From Acetobacteraceae bacterium (GTDB taxonomy: Bacteria > Pseudomonadota > Alphaproteobacteria > Acetobacterales > Acetobacteraceae), in contig PKWQ01000222.1 in assembly GCA_003133265.1 (NCBI GenBank), positions 4,700 to 13,948 on the forward strand: 9,249 bases of DNA. The letters run 5' to 3'. The notes beneath the pieces are model-generated. The model was not told where the DNA came from. It saw only the letters and a program-made list of their open reading frames with translations, and made no database searches. This document shows positions 1 to 5,729 of this stretch, piece by piece; position 1 is the stretch's first letter; every line of letters begins with the position of its first letter. The position numbers were made by a program, and so were the translations under genes.

Positions 1-575
1 AGCATCGCCGGCATGTAGCCGGGATGCACCGTGTTCACCCGCACGCCGGACGGTCCGTAGCGCACGGCGGCGGCCTTGGAATAGATCCGCACCGCGCCCT
101 TGGAGGCGTGATAGCCCGGATGGCCGCCGGTGCTGCCGACGAAGCCCATGATCGAGGAGATGTTCACGATCGAGCCGCCGCCGGTCTGCATCATCTGCTC
201 GGCCGCGAGCTTGGTGCCGAGGAACACGCTGGTCTGGTTCACCGCGATGATCCGGTTCCAGCCCTCGATACTATCGTGATCGCCCACCGAGCTGCCGGAG
301 ATGCCGGCATTGTTCACCAGAATGTCCAGCCGGCCGTGCGCCGCGACCGTGGTCGCGATCAGGTTGTCCCAGTCGGCCGCGCTGGTGACGTCGATCTTCA
401 CGTAACGGGCATCCCCGCCGCCGGCGCGGATATCCGCGGCGACCGCCTCGCCTTCCTTCTGCAAAATGTCGGCGACGATCACTTTCGCGCCTTCCCGGGC
501 GAACAGCCGTATTTCGGCCTCGCCCATGCCGTGAGCGCCGCCGGTGACGATGGCCACTTTGTCCCTCAGCCGCAT
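1..575 (-). CDS. SDR-family NAD(P)-dependent oxidoreductase (3' part beyond window)
   Basis: This is a classical short-chain dehydrogenase/reductase reading leftward from ATG at 575; 191 residues are visible and the C-terminus is cut by the window edge. The family has about 250 residues, so about 60 are missing. The Rossmann cofactor motif TGGAHGMG is at residues 11-18. An aspartate (D36) ends the second strand, which in this family usually favours NAD(H) over NADP(H). NNAG is at 88-91. The catalytic set is N113, S141, Y155 and K159 (YHASK), followed by the PG motif at 185-186. It would oxidise an alcohol or reduce a ketone in the cytoplasm; the substrate is unknown because the specificity loop lies beyond the edge. 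The start is supported by a strong Shine-Dalgarno 7 nt upstream. It is divergent from the Liv-type importer, which suggests, without proving, that it acts on the imported compound. Confidence 0.95.
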   Translation of the reverse strand, partial: MRLRDKVAIVTGGAHGMGEAEIRLFAREGAKVIVADILQKEGEAVAADIRAGGGDARYVKIDVTSAADWDNLIATTVAAHGRLDILVNNAGISGSSVGDHDSIEGWNRIIAVNQTSVFLGTKLAAEQMMQTGGGSIVNISSIMGFVGSTGGHPGYHASKGAVRIYSKAAAVRYGPSGVRVNTVHPGYMPAM

Positions 576-582
576 GGTTTTT

Positions 583-590
583 CTCCCCCT
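583..590 (-). promoter_or_regulatory. Shine-Dalgarno of the SDR gene
   Basis: On the minus strand this reads AGGGGGAG, within a purine run, and ends 7 nt before the ATG at 575. It fixes the start of the SDR gene. Confidence 0.8.
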
Positions 591-632
591 CTTGCGCGCG
601 GCGGCCGCGCCGCCCCTGCGTTGCGCCACGCA

Positions 633-661
633 ATCGGGTTCGTTCGGGCCCGACCTGTCAA
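633..661 (-). promoter_or_regulatory. candidate sigma-70-type promoter for the SDR gene
   Basis: On the minus strand a perfect TTGACA (661 to 656) is followed by a 17-nt spacer and a poor -10 match, CCCGAT (638 to 633). The predicted leader would be roughly 50 nt. The -35 is convincing and the -10 is not, as is common in G+C-rich alphaproteobacteria. The -10 touches the TTGCG dyad, where a repressor could sit. Confidence 0.3.
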
Positions 662-685
662 GGGCGACCCCGCATTTCCCTTGAC
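657..685. repeat. inverted repeat, candidate operator
   Basis: GTCAAGGG (657-664) and CCCTTGAC (678-685) are a perfect 8-bp inverted repeat with a 13-bp spacer. The half-site centres are 21 bp apart, about two helical turns, so a dimeric regulator could bind both on one face. Each arm contains most of a -35-like hexamer of the two divergent candidate promoters, so one bound protein could control both directions. It could also simply be two -35 boxes that happen to share flanking bases. Confidence 0.45.
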
Positions 686-709
686 GCCCTGCCCGAAGCT
701 TCTCAACAT
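681..709 (+). promoter_or_regulatory. candidate sigma-70-type promoter for the importer operon
   Basis: TTGACG (681-686, five of six matches) is followed 17 nt later by CAACAT (704-709, three of six). If used, transcription would begin near 716 and leave a leader of about 155 nt before the binding-protein start, with the strong hairpin at 785-805 inside it. Confidence 0.3.
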
Positions 710-784
710 CGCCGGCAATACGAGCGCGTGGGCACAGCACCGCGCGCCGGCCATCAGGGTGGCGCGGAGGGGACTTTCGGACAT

Positions 785-805
785 GGCGCGGGTCGGACCC
801 GCGCC
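785..805. repeat. perfect 10+1+10 dyad / strong hairpin in the importer leader
   Basis: GGCGCGGGTC (785-794) and its exact reverse complement (796-805) flank a single G. As RNA it would form a 9-bp stem with a 3-nt loop, all but one pair G-C. No clean U-run follows, so it is not a standard intrinsic terminator. It lies 67 nt upstream of the chosen binding-protein start. It may be a protein-binding dyad or a leader structure. Confidence 0.5.
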
Positions 806-857
806 GTACGTATCCCTTTCGTTACAACAACAAGGCGCCAACACGGGCGCCGGAACG

Positions 858-866
858 GGAGGGGAG
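858..866 (+). promoter_or_regulatory. Shine-Dalgarno that sets the binding-protein start
   Basis: GGAGGGGAG ends 6 nt before the ATG at 873. This is the strongest ribosome binding site in the region and the main reason for choosing 873 over the in-frame ATG at 783, which has its own weaker-placed GGAGGGG (766-772, 10-nt spacing). Confidence 0.75.
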
Positions 867-872
867 ATCGCG

Positions 873-2045
873 ATGAGCGAGAGGCAATCGAATAACGGTT
901 CAGCCTTCGGCCGGCGTAAGGCGCTGGCGCTGCCATTCGCCGCGCTGGCCGCCCGGTCGGGACGGGCTGTTGCCCAGGCCAAGGAACCGTTCCGCTTCGG
1001 CTGCCTGATGCCGACCACCGGGCTCGAAGCCGGCTACGGCCTGGACTTCGTCAAGACGTTCGAGATGGCGACGAAGGACATCAACGACCACGGCGGCGTC
1101 AACGGACATCCGCTGGAGATGGTCGTCCTCGACACCCAGGCCAAGCCGGAACTGGCGATTCCCGCGGCGCAGAAGCTGATCGATGTCGACAAGGTACCGC
1201 TGATCGTCACCGCCTGGAGTTCGGTGGTGAAGGCGCTGGGGCCGGTGATGAATCGCGGCCGGACGCTGCAACTCAACATGGGCGCCAACTCGCCCGACAT
1301 CGCCAATCTCGGCGATTTCACCTATTCCACCTTCCCGCTGGCCGATGTCGACGTGACCGCGCTGGCGAATTATTGCCATACGAAAATGGGCAAGCGCCGG
1401 GCCGCCGTGCTCTATATCAACAACGATACCGGCATCGGCGGCGCCAAGCTGTTCCGCGATACGTTCACCAAGGCCGGCGGCGAGATCGTGGCGTTCGAGG
1501 CGTACGATCCGAAGGCGACCGATTTCACCGGGTTGCTGCTGAAGGTGCGCGTCGCCAACCCCGACATGGTGCATATGCATTCGCTGGCGGAACTGCCGCA
1601 GGTGATCGCGCAGATGCGCCAGCTCGGCATGACGCAGCAGATCACTTCCTACTCGGTCGGCTACAATCCGAAGATCCTGGCCCAGCTCGGCGCCGCCGCC
1701 GAGGGGCTGATCGTTACATCGCTGGCGCCGACATCGACCGCCAACCCCAACGTGGTCAAGCTGCTCGATCTGTGGAAGCAGGTCGGTCGCGCGCCGAACG
1801 GGCTGCCGTATCTGCAATATGCCTGGGACACCACGCTGGTGACGGCGCAGGTCTATGGCTGGCTGGATCAGCAGAACATGCCGCTGACCGGGGAGAATTG
1901 CCGCAAGGCGCTGCTCGCGATCAAAACCTTCGATCTGCCGATGACCGGCAAGCTGGCGGTCACCGACGACCACAAGGTGCAGAAGCCGGTCTATCTCTAT
2001 GTGGTGAAGAACCAACAGTTCACGCTGCTGGAAACGATTGCCTGA
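873..2045 (+). CDS. Liv-type ABC transporter substrate-binding protein
   Basis: This 390-residue periplasmic binding protein has the type 1 fold of the LivJ/LivK group (Peripla_BP_6). It captures a small solute in the periplasm and hands it to the two permeases encoded downstream. The N-terminus has a twin arginine (R14-R15, GRRKAL), a short hydrophobic stretch and a likely signal-peptidase site AQA at 34-36, suggesting Tat or Sec export. The Tat match is imperfect. The mature part opens with the family's typical beta strand (FRFGCLMPTTG, 40-50) and has DINDHGGVNG (69-78), where the family has its conserved Asn-Gly-rich turn. The SS pair at 116-117 lies in the usual ligand-contact region. The ATG at 873 is chosen for its Shine-Dalgarno and because it places the signal peptide at the N-terminus. 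The in-frame ATG at 783 would add 30 residues. The ligand is unknown; members bind amino acids, amides, urea or aromatic acids. Confidence 0.93.
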   Translation: MSERQSNNGSAFGRRKALALPFAALAARSGRAVAQAKEPFRFGCLMPTTGLEAGYGLDFVKTFEMATKDINDHGGVNGHPLEMVVLDTQAKPELAIPAAQKLIDVDKVPLIVTAWSSVVKALGPVMNRGRTLQLNMGANSPDIANLGDFTYSTFPLADVDVTALANYCHTKMGKRRAAVLYINNDTGIGGAKLFRDTFTKAGGEIVAFEAYDPKATDFTGLLLKVRVANPDMVHMHSLAELPQVIAQMRQLGMTQQITSYSVGYNPKILAQLGAAAEGLIVTSLAPTSTANPNVVKLLDLWKQVGRAPNGLPYLQYAWDTTLVTAQVYGWLDQQNMPLTGENCRKALLAIKTFDLPMTGKLAVTDDHKVQKPVYLYVVKNQQFTLLETIA

Positions 2046-2067
2046 GGTATCGCCGGGCATGTTGGGA

Positions 2068-2081
2068 TCGGGCCGGCCCGA
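2068..2081. repeat. 14-bp perfect palindrome between binding-protein and permease genes
   Basis: TCGGGCCGGCCCGA is fully self-complementary and could fold as a 5-bp stem with a CCGG loop in the 51-nt gap after the binding-protein stop. Intercistronic stem-loops at this place in ABC importer operons often protect the upstream message, raising the amount of binding protein over permease. That role here is inference from position. Confidence 0.35.
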
Positions 2082-2096
2082 GGATGGTGAGGTGCT

Positions 2097-3047
2097 ATGA
2101 TCGAACCGGCCATCCTGCTCCAGATCCTCTGGACCGGCATCGCGATGTCGTCGTACTTCGTGCTGCTGACCGTCGCCTTCGCCTTGACGCTGAAGGTGGA
2201 GAAGCTGTGGAATTTCGCCCAGGCCGGTCTGATGGGCGTCGCCTTCTTCGCCATGTTCTACGCGATGAACGCGCTCGCCCTGCCGACCTGGGCCGGCATC
2301 GCCATCGGGCTCGGCGCCACCATCGCCGCGGCGGTGGCGCTGGAGGTCTGGGCGATCGGCGTGCTGCGCGCGCGCAATTCCGGCGGCCTCACCTTCTTCA
2401 TCTTCACCCTGGTGTTCTCCCAGTTCGCCGCCTACGCGCTGACCATCCTGTTCGGCACCGAGCCGGAAACCATCTATCCGAGCGTGATGTCGCCGGTGCG
2501 GATACTCGGCGGCGTGGCGGTCAGCGACTGGGACCTGCTGGCGGTCGCCACCACGCTGGCGCTGATGGCCGCGTTGTGGGCGTTTCTGCGCTTCACCCGC
2601 GACGGGCAGTTCATGATCGCGGTATCGGACAATGCCAAGCTGGCCGAGATCTACGGCATTTCCGCCAAGCGCGCCTATGTGATCTCCGGCGTGATCGCCG
2701 CGATCTTTCTCACCGCCGGCATCTTCCTGTACGGGACGCGCGCCGGGGTGACGCCGGACGTGCCGCTGGTGCTGGTGCTGACGGCGGTGATCGGCGCGCT
2801 GCTCGGCGGCATCGGCCGCATCTTCGCCGCAGGGGTCGCGGCGGTGTCGCTCGGGTTGCTGCAAAGCTTCAGCATCCTGTTCATCCCCAGCAAATGGCAG
2901 GCGCTGCTGCTGTACGGCGTGCTGTTCGGCGCGCTGATCCTGTTCCCGCGCGGCCTTCCGGCTTGGCGCATCTGGCGGCTCCGCCGTCGCCTCGGCCCGG
3001 CCACGCCGCCCGCCGCGCCGGAACCGCTCACCGAGGCAGGGGAATAG
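2097..3047 (+). CDS. Liv-type ABC transporter permease (LivH-like)
   Basis: This 316-residue polytopic inner-membrane protein is one of the two permeases of the importer. It has about eight hydrophobic segments, for example around residues 10-32, 45-60, 66-90, 98-119, 146-163, 195-213, 222-240 and 265-283. The NFAQAGLMGV stretch (39-48) corresponds to the family's NFAHG-type signature, here altered. The cytoplasmic coupling loop that contacts the ATPases is DGQFMIAVSDNAKLAEIYG (169-187), matching the family pattern GRAMRAVAQNxxxAxxxG. The Gly-rich segment TAVIGALLGGIG (229-240) is typical. The tail after residue 290 is basic and then Pro/Ala-rich. Its ATG is preceded by GGTGAGGTG, and it follows the binding-protein gene in the usual operon order. 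It is less conserved than its LivM partner, so the transported solute may not be a branched-chain amino acid. Confidence 0.92.
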   Translation: MIEPAILLQILWTGIAMSSYFVLLTVAFALTLKVEKLWNFAQAGLMGVAFFAMFYAMNALALPTWAGIAIGLGATIAAAVALEVWAIGVLRARNSGGLTFFIFTLVFSQFAAYALTILFGTEPETIYPSVMSPVRILGGVAVSDWDLLAVATTLALMAALWAFLRFTRDGQFMIAVSDNAKLAEIYGISAKRAYVISGVIAAIFLTAGIFLYGTRAGVTPDVPLVLVLTAVIGALLGGIGRIFAAGVAAVSLGLLQSFSILFIPSKWQALLLYGVLFGALILFPRGLPAWRIWRLRRRLGPATPPAAPEPLTEAGE

Positions 3048-3056
3048 GCGCGGGGC

Positions 3057-3923
3057 ATGGAATATCTGGCAAGCACCATCCTGCTGATCGGGATCTTCGT
3101 GATCCTGGCGGCGAGTTACAATCTGATCATCGGCTATGGCGGGCTGAACACGGTCGCGCATCCAATCTTCTTCGCGCTCGGCGCCTACACCTCCGGCCTG
3201 CTCGGCGCCGCCACCGGCCTGCCGGCGGTCGTCTGCGTGCTGGCCGGCGTGGCGGTGGCCATGGCCGCCTCGTTCGTGCTGGCGATCACCACCTTGCGGA
3301 TCTCCGGCGACTATCTGCTGATCGCCAGCCTGGGCTTCCAGCTGGGGCTGCTGCAACTGGTGAACAATGTGGAGTTCACCGGCGGCCCGGCCGGGCTGAG
3401 TTCGATCCCAGACACCTTCGCCGGCCCCGGGCGCGGCGCGATCTATGTGGTGATCTGCACCGCCGCCGCCGCGCTGGTGGTGTGGGCGATCTGGCGCACC
3501 ATGAACGGCCCGTTCGGCCGCGCGGTGCGGGCGATGCGCGATGACGAACTTGCCTGTGCGGCCCTGGGCCGCAGCCTGATCGGCATGAAGATCCGCATCT
3601 TCGCGCTGGGCTGCGGCGCCGCCGGATTGGCCGGGGGCATCTACGCCTATTATTTTCAGTATATCAGCCCCGAGCAGTTCCAGGTGGCGCAGTCGGCGGA
3701 GATCCTGACCATGGTGGTGCTGGGCGGCATCGGCACCACGCTGGGGCCGATCGTCGGTGCGCTGGTGTTGGTGGTGCTGCCGCAGGCGATCAACTTCCTG
3801 CATTTGCCCAACGGGCTGGTCGGTCCGGCGCAGGGCATCATCTTCACCGCGCTGGTGATCCTGTTCCTGTTTCTGCGCCCCGGCGGGCTGGTGGGCACGG
3901 CCGGCGCGGGAGCGGCGCATTGA
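3057..3923 (+). CDS. Liv-type ABC transporter permease (LivM-like)
   Basis: This 288-residue inner-membrane protein is the second permease. It starts with the characteristic LivM segment: hydrophobic residues 7-20, then YNLIIGYGGL (21-30), which matches the family's NLxxGxxGxxSxGH region with the Ser/Gly/His part altered to NTVAHP. LGAYTSGLL (41-49) follows. The coupling loop GRAVRAMRDDELACAALG (154-171) is a good family match, followed by KIRIFALGCGAAGLAGGIYA and the hallmark TMVVLGGIGTTLGPIVGA (218-235). It lacks the long N-terminal extension found in E. coli LivM, so it is a compact bacterial form. The start codon lies 9 nt after the LivH-like stop, with only a loosely placed G-rich Shine-Dalgarno. 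Its TGA overlaps the next ATG by one base (TGATG), implying coupled translation. Confidence 0.95.
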   Translation: MEYLASTILLIGIFVILAASYNLIIGYGGLNTVAHPIFFALGAYTSGLLGAATGLPAVVCVLAGVAVAMAASFVLAITTLRISGDYLLIASLGFQLGLLQLVNNVEFTGGPAGLSSIPDTFAGPGRGAIYVVICTAAAALVVWAIWRTMNGPFGRAVRAMRDDELACAALGRSLIGMKIRIFALGCGAAGLAGGIYAYYFQYISPEQFQVAQSAEILTMVVLGGIGTTLGPIVGALVLVVLPQAINFLHLPNGLVGPAQGIIFTALVILFLFLRPGGLVGTAGAGAAH

Positions 3924-4693
3924 TGGACCCGATTCTGCGGATCGATGATCTGTGCAAGGCGTTCGGCGGCATCGTCGTCGCCGACCATGTCGCGCTGTCC
4001 ATCGCGCCCGGCGAAATCCTCGGGCTGATCGGCCCGAACGGTGCCGGCAAGACATCGCTGTTCAACCTGATCTCCGGCGTGGTCGCGCCGGATTCCGGGA
4101 AAATTCATCTGGAGGGCAGGGAGATCGACGGGCTGAAGCTGCATGACCGCGCGCGCGCCGGCGTGGCGCGGACCTGGCAGCATATGCGGCTGTTCCGCAC
4201 CATGACGGTGCTAGAGAACATGCTGGTCGGCCCGCGCGGCTACCCCGGTGAATCGCTGCTGGCCAGCGTGCTCGGCACCGGCCGCGTGCGCCGGGCGGAG
4301 ACGGATGCGTGCGACCGGGCGATGTCGATCCTGGACCGGATGGGCTTGGCGGCGACGGCGGAGCACATCGTGGTGGATTTGCCGTTCGGCCAGCAGAAGC
4401 TGATCGGGCTGGCGCGCGCGCTGATGAATGACGGGCGCCTGCTGCTGCTGGACGAACCGATGGCCGGCGTCGAGGGATCGAACTACCTCACCATGCAGCG
4501 CGTGGTGCATGACGAGGCCGCGGCGGGCCGCGCGATCTGCGTGGTGGAGCACAATGTCGGCTTCATCAAGGACCTGTGTACCACGGCGGTGTTCATGGCG
4601 CAGGGCCGGATTCTGCAACGCGGCACGGTCGAGGAACTGACGCACAGCCGCGAGCTGACGGAGCTGTATTTTGGCACGGCGGAGGCGCACTGA
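3923..4693 (+). CDS. Liv-type ABC transporter ATP-binding protein (LivG-like)
   Basis: This 256-residue cytoplasmic ATPase is one of two that drive the importer. Walker A is GPNGAGKT (37-44), the Q-loop glutamine is Q86 in RTWQHMRLF, the signature is LPFGQQK (153-159), Walker B is LLLLDEP (173-179) with catalytic E178, and the switch histidine is H210 in VVEHN. The long helical insertion at about 105-130 and the C-terminal YFG identify the LivG branch. The D-loop after Walker B reads MAGVEGSNY, whereas LivG proteins usually have AAGLNP, and the residues after the signature also diverge. The ATG at 3923 is chosen over the TTG at 3920 because it forms a TGATG junction with the permease stop, with GGGAG 10 nt upstream. 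Catalytic residues are intact, so it should be active. Confidence 0.94.
   Translation: MDPILRIDDLCKAFGGIVVADHVALSIAPGEILGLIGPNGAGKTSLFNLISGVVAPDSGKIHLEGREIDGLKLHDRARAGVARTWQHMRLFRTMTVLENMLVGPRGYPGESLLASVLGTGRVRRAETDACDRAMSILDRMGLAATAEHIVVDLPFGQQKLIGLARALMNDGRLLLLDEPMAGVEGSNYLTMQRVVHDEAAAGRAICVVEHNVGFIKDLCTTAVFMAQGRILQRGTVEELTHSRELTELYFGTAEAH
4681..4685 (+). promoter_or_regulatory. Shine-Dalgarno that sets the LivF-like start
   Basis: GGAGG lies inside the end of the LivG-like gene, 9 nt before the ATG at 4695. It favours that ATG over the upstream in-frame TTG at 4671, which would add eight Arg-rich residues unlike the family. Confidence 0.7.
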
Positions 4694-4694
4694 G

Positions 4695-5378
4695 ATGCTG
4701 GAACTCCGCAATGTCGGCGCGCGCTTTTCCGGCTTCACCGCGCTGCACGACATCTCCTTGAAGATCGGGCCGGGCGAGCGCGTCGCCGTATTCGGCCATA
4801 ACGGCGCCGGCAAGACCACGCTGCTGCGCTGCGCGATGGGCGACGTGACCGACACCCAGGGCAGCGTGACCTACAACAACGAAGCCATCGTGCCCGGGGC
4901 GGTGTATCGCAACGCGCGGCTCGGGCTGGGGTTCGTGCCGCAGGGGCACAACGTGTTCCGCGACCTGACGGTGGAGCAGAACCTCGCCATCGCCGGGCTG
5001 CTGCACGATCGGAAATACGTGGCCGAAATCTACCGCCTGTTCCCGATCCTGGCCGAGCGGCGGCCGCAGATGGCGGGGTCGCTGTCCGGCGGGCAGCAGC
5101 AGATGCTGGCGATGGGCATGGCGCTGATGACCCGCCCGACGATCCTGCTGCTGGACGAGCCGACGACGGGGTTGGCGCCGATCGTCGTACAGGGCATGTT
5201 CGCGAGCCTGCGAGAGATCAACCGTACCACCGGTGCCGCCATCGTGATGGTGGAACAGAACGTCGCCGCCACGCTGCGCATGGTCGAGCGCGCCATCGTG
5301 CTGAAGACGGGGCGGCTGATCTTCGACGGCAGCAGCGCCGAATTGCAGGCGCACGAGGATTTGTGGAGCTGGTTCTAG
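4695..5378 (+). CDS. Liv-type ABC transporter ATP-binding protein (LivF-like)
   Basis: This 227-residue cytoplasmic ATPase pairs with the LivG-like protein. Walker A is GHNGAGKT (34-41), the Q-loop is Q83 in GFVPQGHNVF, the signature is LSGGQQQ (130-136), and Walker B is ILLLDEP (150-156) with catalytic E155, then TTGLAP. The switch position is glutamine (VEQN, Q188) rather than histidine; this is the norm for LivF proteins and not a defect. The FVPQGHNVFRDLTVEQNL stretch is a LivF hallmark. The length is slightly short of the usual 230-240 residues. The ATG is one nucleotide after the LivG-like stop (TGA G ATG), so the two ATPases are translated together. It completes a full H-M-G-F set. Confidence 0.95.
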   Translation: MLELRNVGARFSGFTALHDISLKIGPGERVAVFGHNGAGKTTLLRCAMGDVTDTQGSVTYNNEAIVPGAVYRNARLGLGFVPQGHNVFRDLTVEQNLAIAGLLHDRKYVAEIYRLFPILAERRPQMAGSLSGGQQQMLAMGMALMTRPTILLLDEPTTGLAPIVVQGMFASLREINRTTGAAIVMVEQNVAATLRMVERAIVLKTGRLIFDGSSAELQAHEDLWSWF

Positions 5379-5392
5379 CCGGCTCCCGTAAC

Positions 5393-5398
5393 AAGGAG
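5393..5398 (+). promoter_or_regulatory. Shine-Dalgarno of the DUF1330 gene
   Basis: AAGGAG ends 6 nt before the ATG at 5405. Another ATG at 5399 abuts it and is too close to be used, which settles the start. Confidence 0.8.
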
Positions 5399-5404
5399 AT
5401 GACC

Positions 5405-5698
5405 ATGGCCAAGGCGTATTGGATCAGTGCCTACCGTTCGGTTTCCAACCCCGACGCGCTCGCCGCCTACGCGAAGCTGGCCGGCCCGGCGCTGGCGGCG
5501 GCGGGCGGGCGGTTCCTGGCGCGCGGCGAGGCGGCGGTGACGAAGGAGCAAGGGGTGAAGCAGCGCACCGTGCTGATCGAGTTCGACAGCGTCGCGGCGG
5601 CGCAGGCCGCCTACAACAGCCCGGGCTACCAGGCGGCGCTGGCCGCGCTGGGCACGGATGCCGCCGAGCGCGACATCCGCATCGTCGAAGGCGTGTAG
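5405..5698 (+). CDS. DUF1330 family protein
   Basis: This 97-residue soluble cytoplasmic protein has the DUF1330 pattern: AYWISAYRSVSNPDAL near the start, YAKLAGPALAAAGGRFLARG (about 22-41), then the RTVLIEFDS strand (about 54-62), the AQAAYNSPGYQAAL helix (about 66-79), and the terminal RDIRIVEGV. The family has a ferredoxin-like alpha/beta fold resembling dimeric alpha-beta barrel proteins, and its biochemical function is not established. It has no signal peptide or membrane segment. It lies 26 nt after the LivF-like stop on the same strand, so it is probably the last gene of the importer operon. By context it might bind or act on the imported compound; this is a guess from position. It converges with the GH3 gene 31 bp further on. 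Confidence 0.9.
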   Translation: MAKAYWISAYRSVSNPDALAAYAKLAGPALAAAGGRFLARGEAAVTKEQGVKQRTVLIEFDSVAAAQAAYNSPGYQAALAALGTDAAERDIRIVEGV

Positions 5699-5701
5699 GC
5701 G

Positions 5702-5720
5702 GCGGGCGAGGGCCGTCCGC
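5702..5720. terminator. weak stem-loop between convergent genes
   Basis: GCGGGC (5702-5707) can pair with GTCCGC (5715-5720) around a 7-nt loop, with one G-U pair on the plus-strand transcript. It sits in the 31-bp gap between the convergent DUF1330 and GH3 genes, where a two-way terminator is expected. No T-run follows on either strand, so it would not be a standard intrinsic terminator, and Rho may be needed. Confidence 0.25.
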
Positions 5721-5729
5721 GATAAGGTT

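Larger units (their letters stand above)
576..872. other. divergent intergenic control region
   Basis: These 297 bp separate the divergent SDR and importer genes and hold no convincing gene of their own. They contain several dyads: TTGCG-3-CGCAA at 621-633, the palindrome TCGGGCCCGA at 644-653, GTCAAGGG-13-CCCTTGAC at 657-685, and the 21-nt dyad at 785-805. Two opposing -35-like hexamers lie inside the third. The only open frames are antisense shadows and an in-frame upstream extension of the binding-protein gene. The region most likely carries both promoters and the operator that controls them; no regulator gene is in the window. Confidence 0.7.

Noticed and set aside
785..805. The strong hairpin as an intrinsic terminator of a transcript reading rightward
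   Set aside because: No run of T follows the stem, and no upstream rightward gene ends there.
24..872. Extension of the binding-protein frame back to position 24
   Set aside because: It runs antisense through the SDR gene and through the intergenic control region, with no signal peptide or domain. The start at 873 has a strong Shine-Dalgarno.
1373..3544. A 723-codon plus-strand open frame crossing the binding-protein and both permease genes
   Set aside because: It is a frame-shifted shadow, Arg-rich and without family motifs. Three recognised proteins occupy the same stretch in other frames.
900..4055. A 1051-codon open frame on the minus strand, antisense to most of the importer operon
   Set aside because: Its product is a low-complexity run of Arg, Gln, His, Asp and Gly with no domain. 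Such frames are a by-product of G+C-rich codon use on the opposite strand, and the importer genes beneath are unmistakable.
5188..5195. Gln instead of His at the switch position of the LivF-like ATPase, considered as an inactivating change
   Set aside because: The numbers here are only a pointer to the gene region; the residue is Q188 of the protein. VEQN is the normal form in LivF proteins, so it is not a defect.
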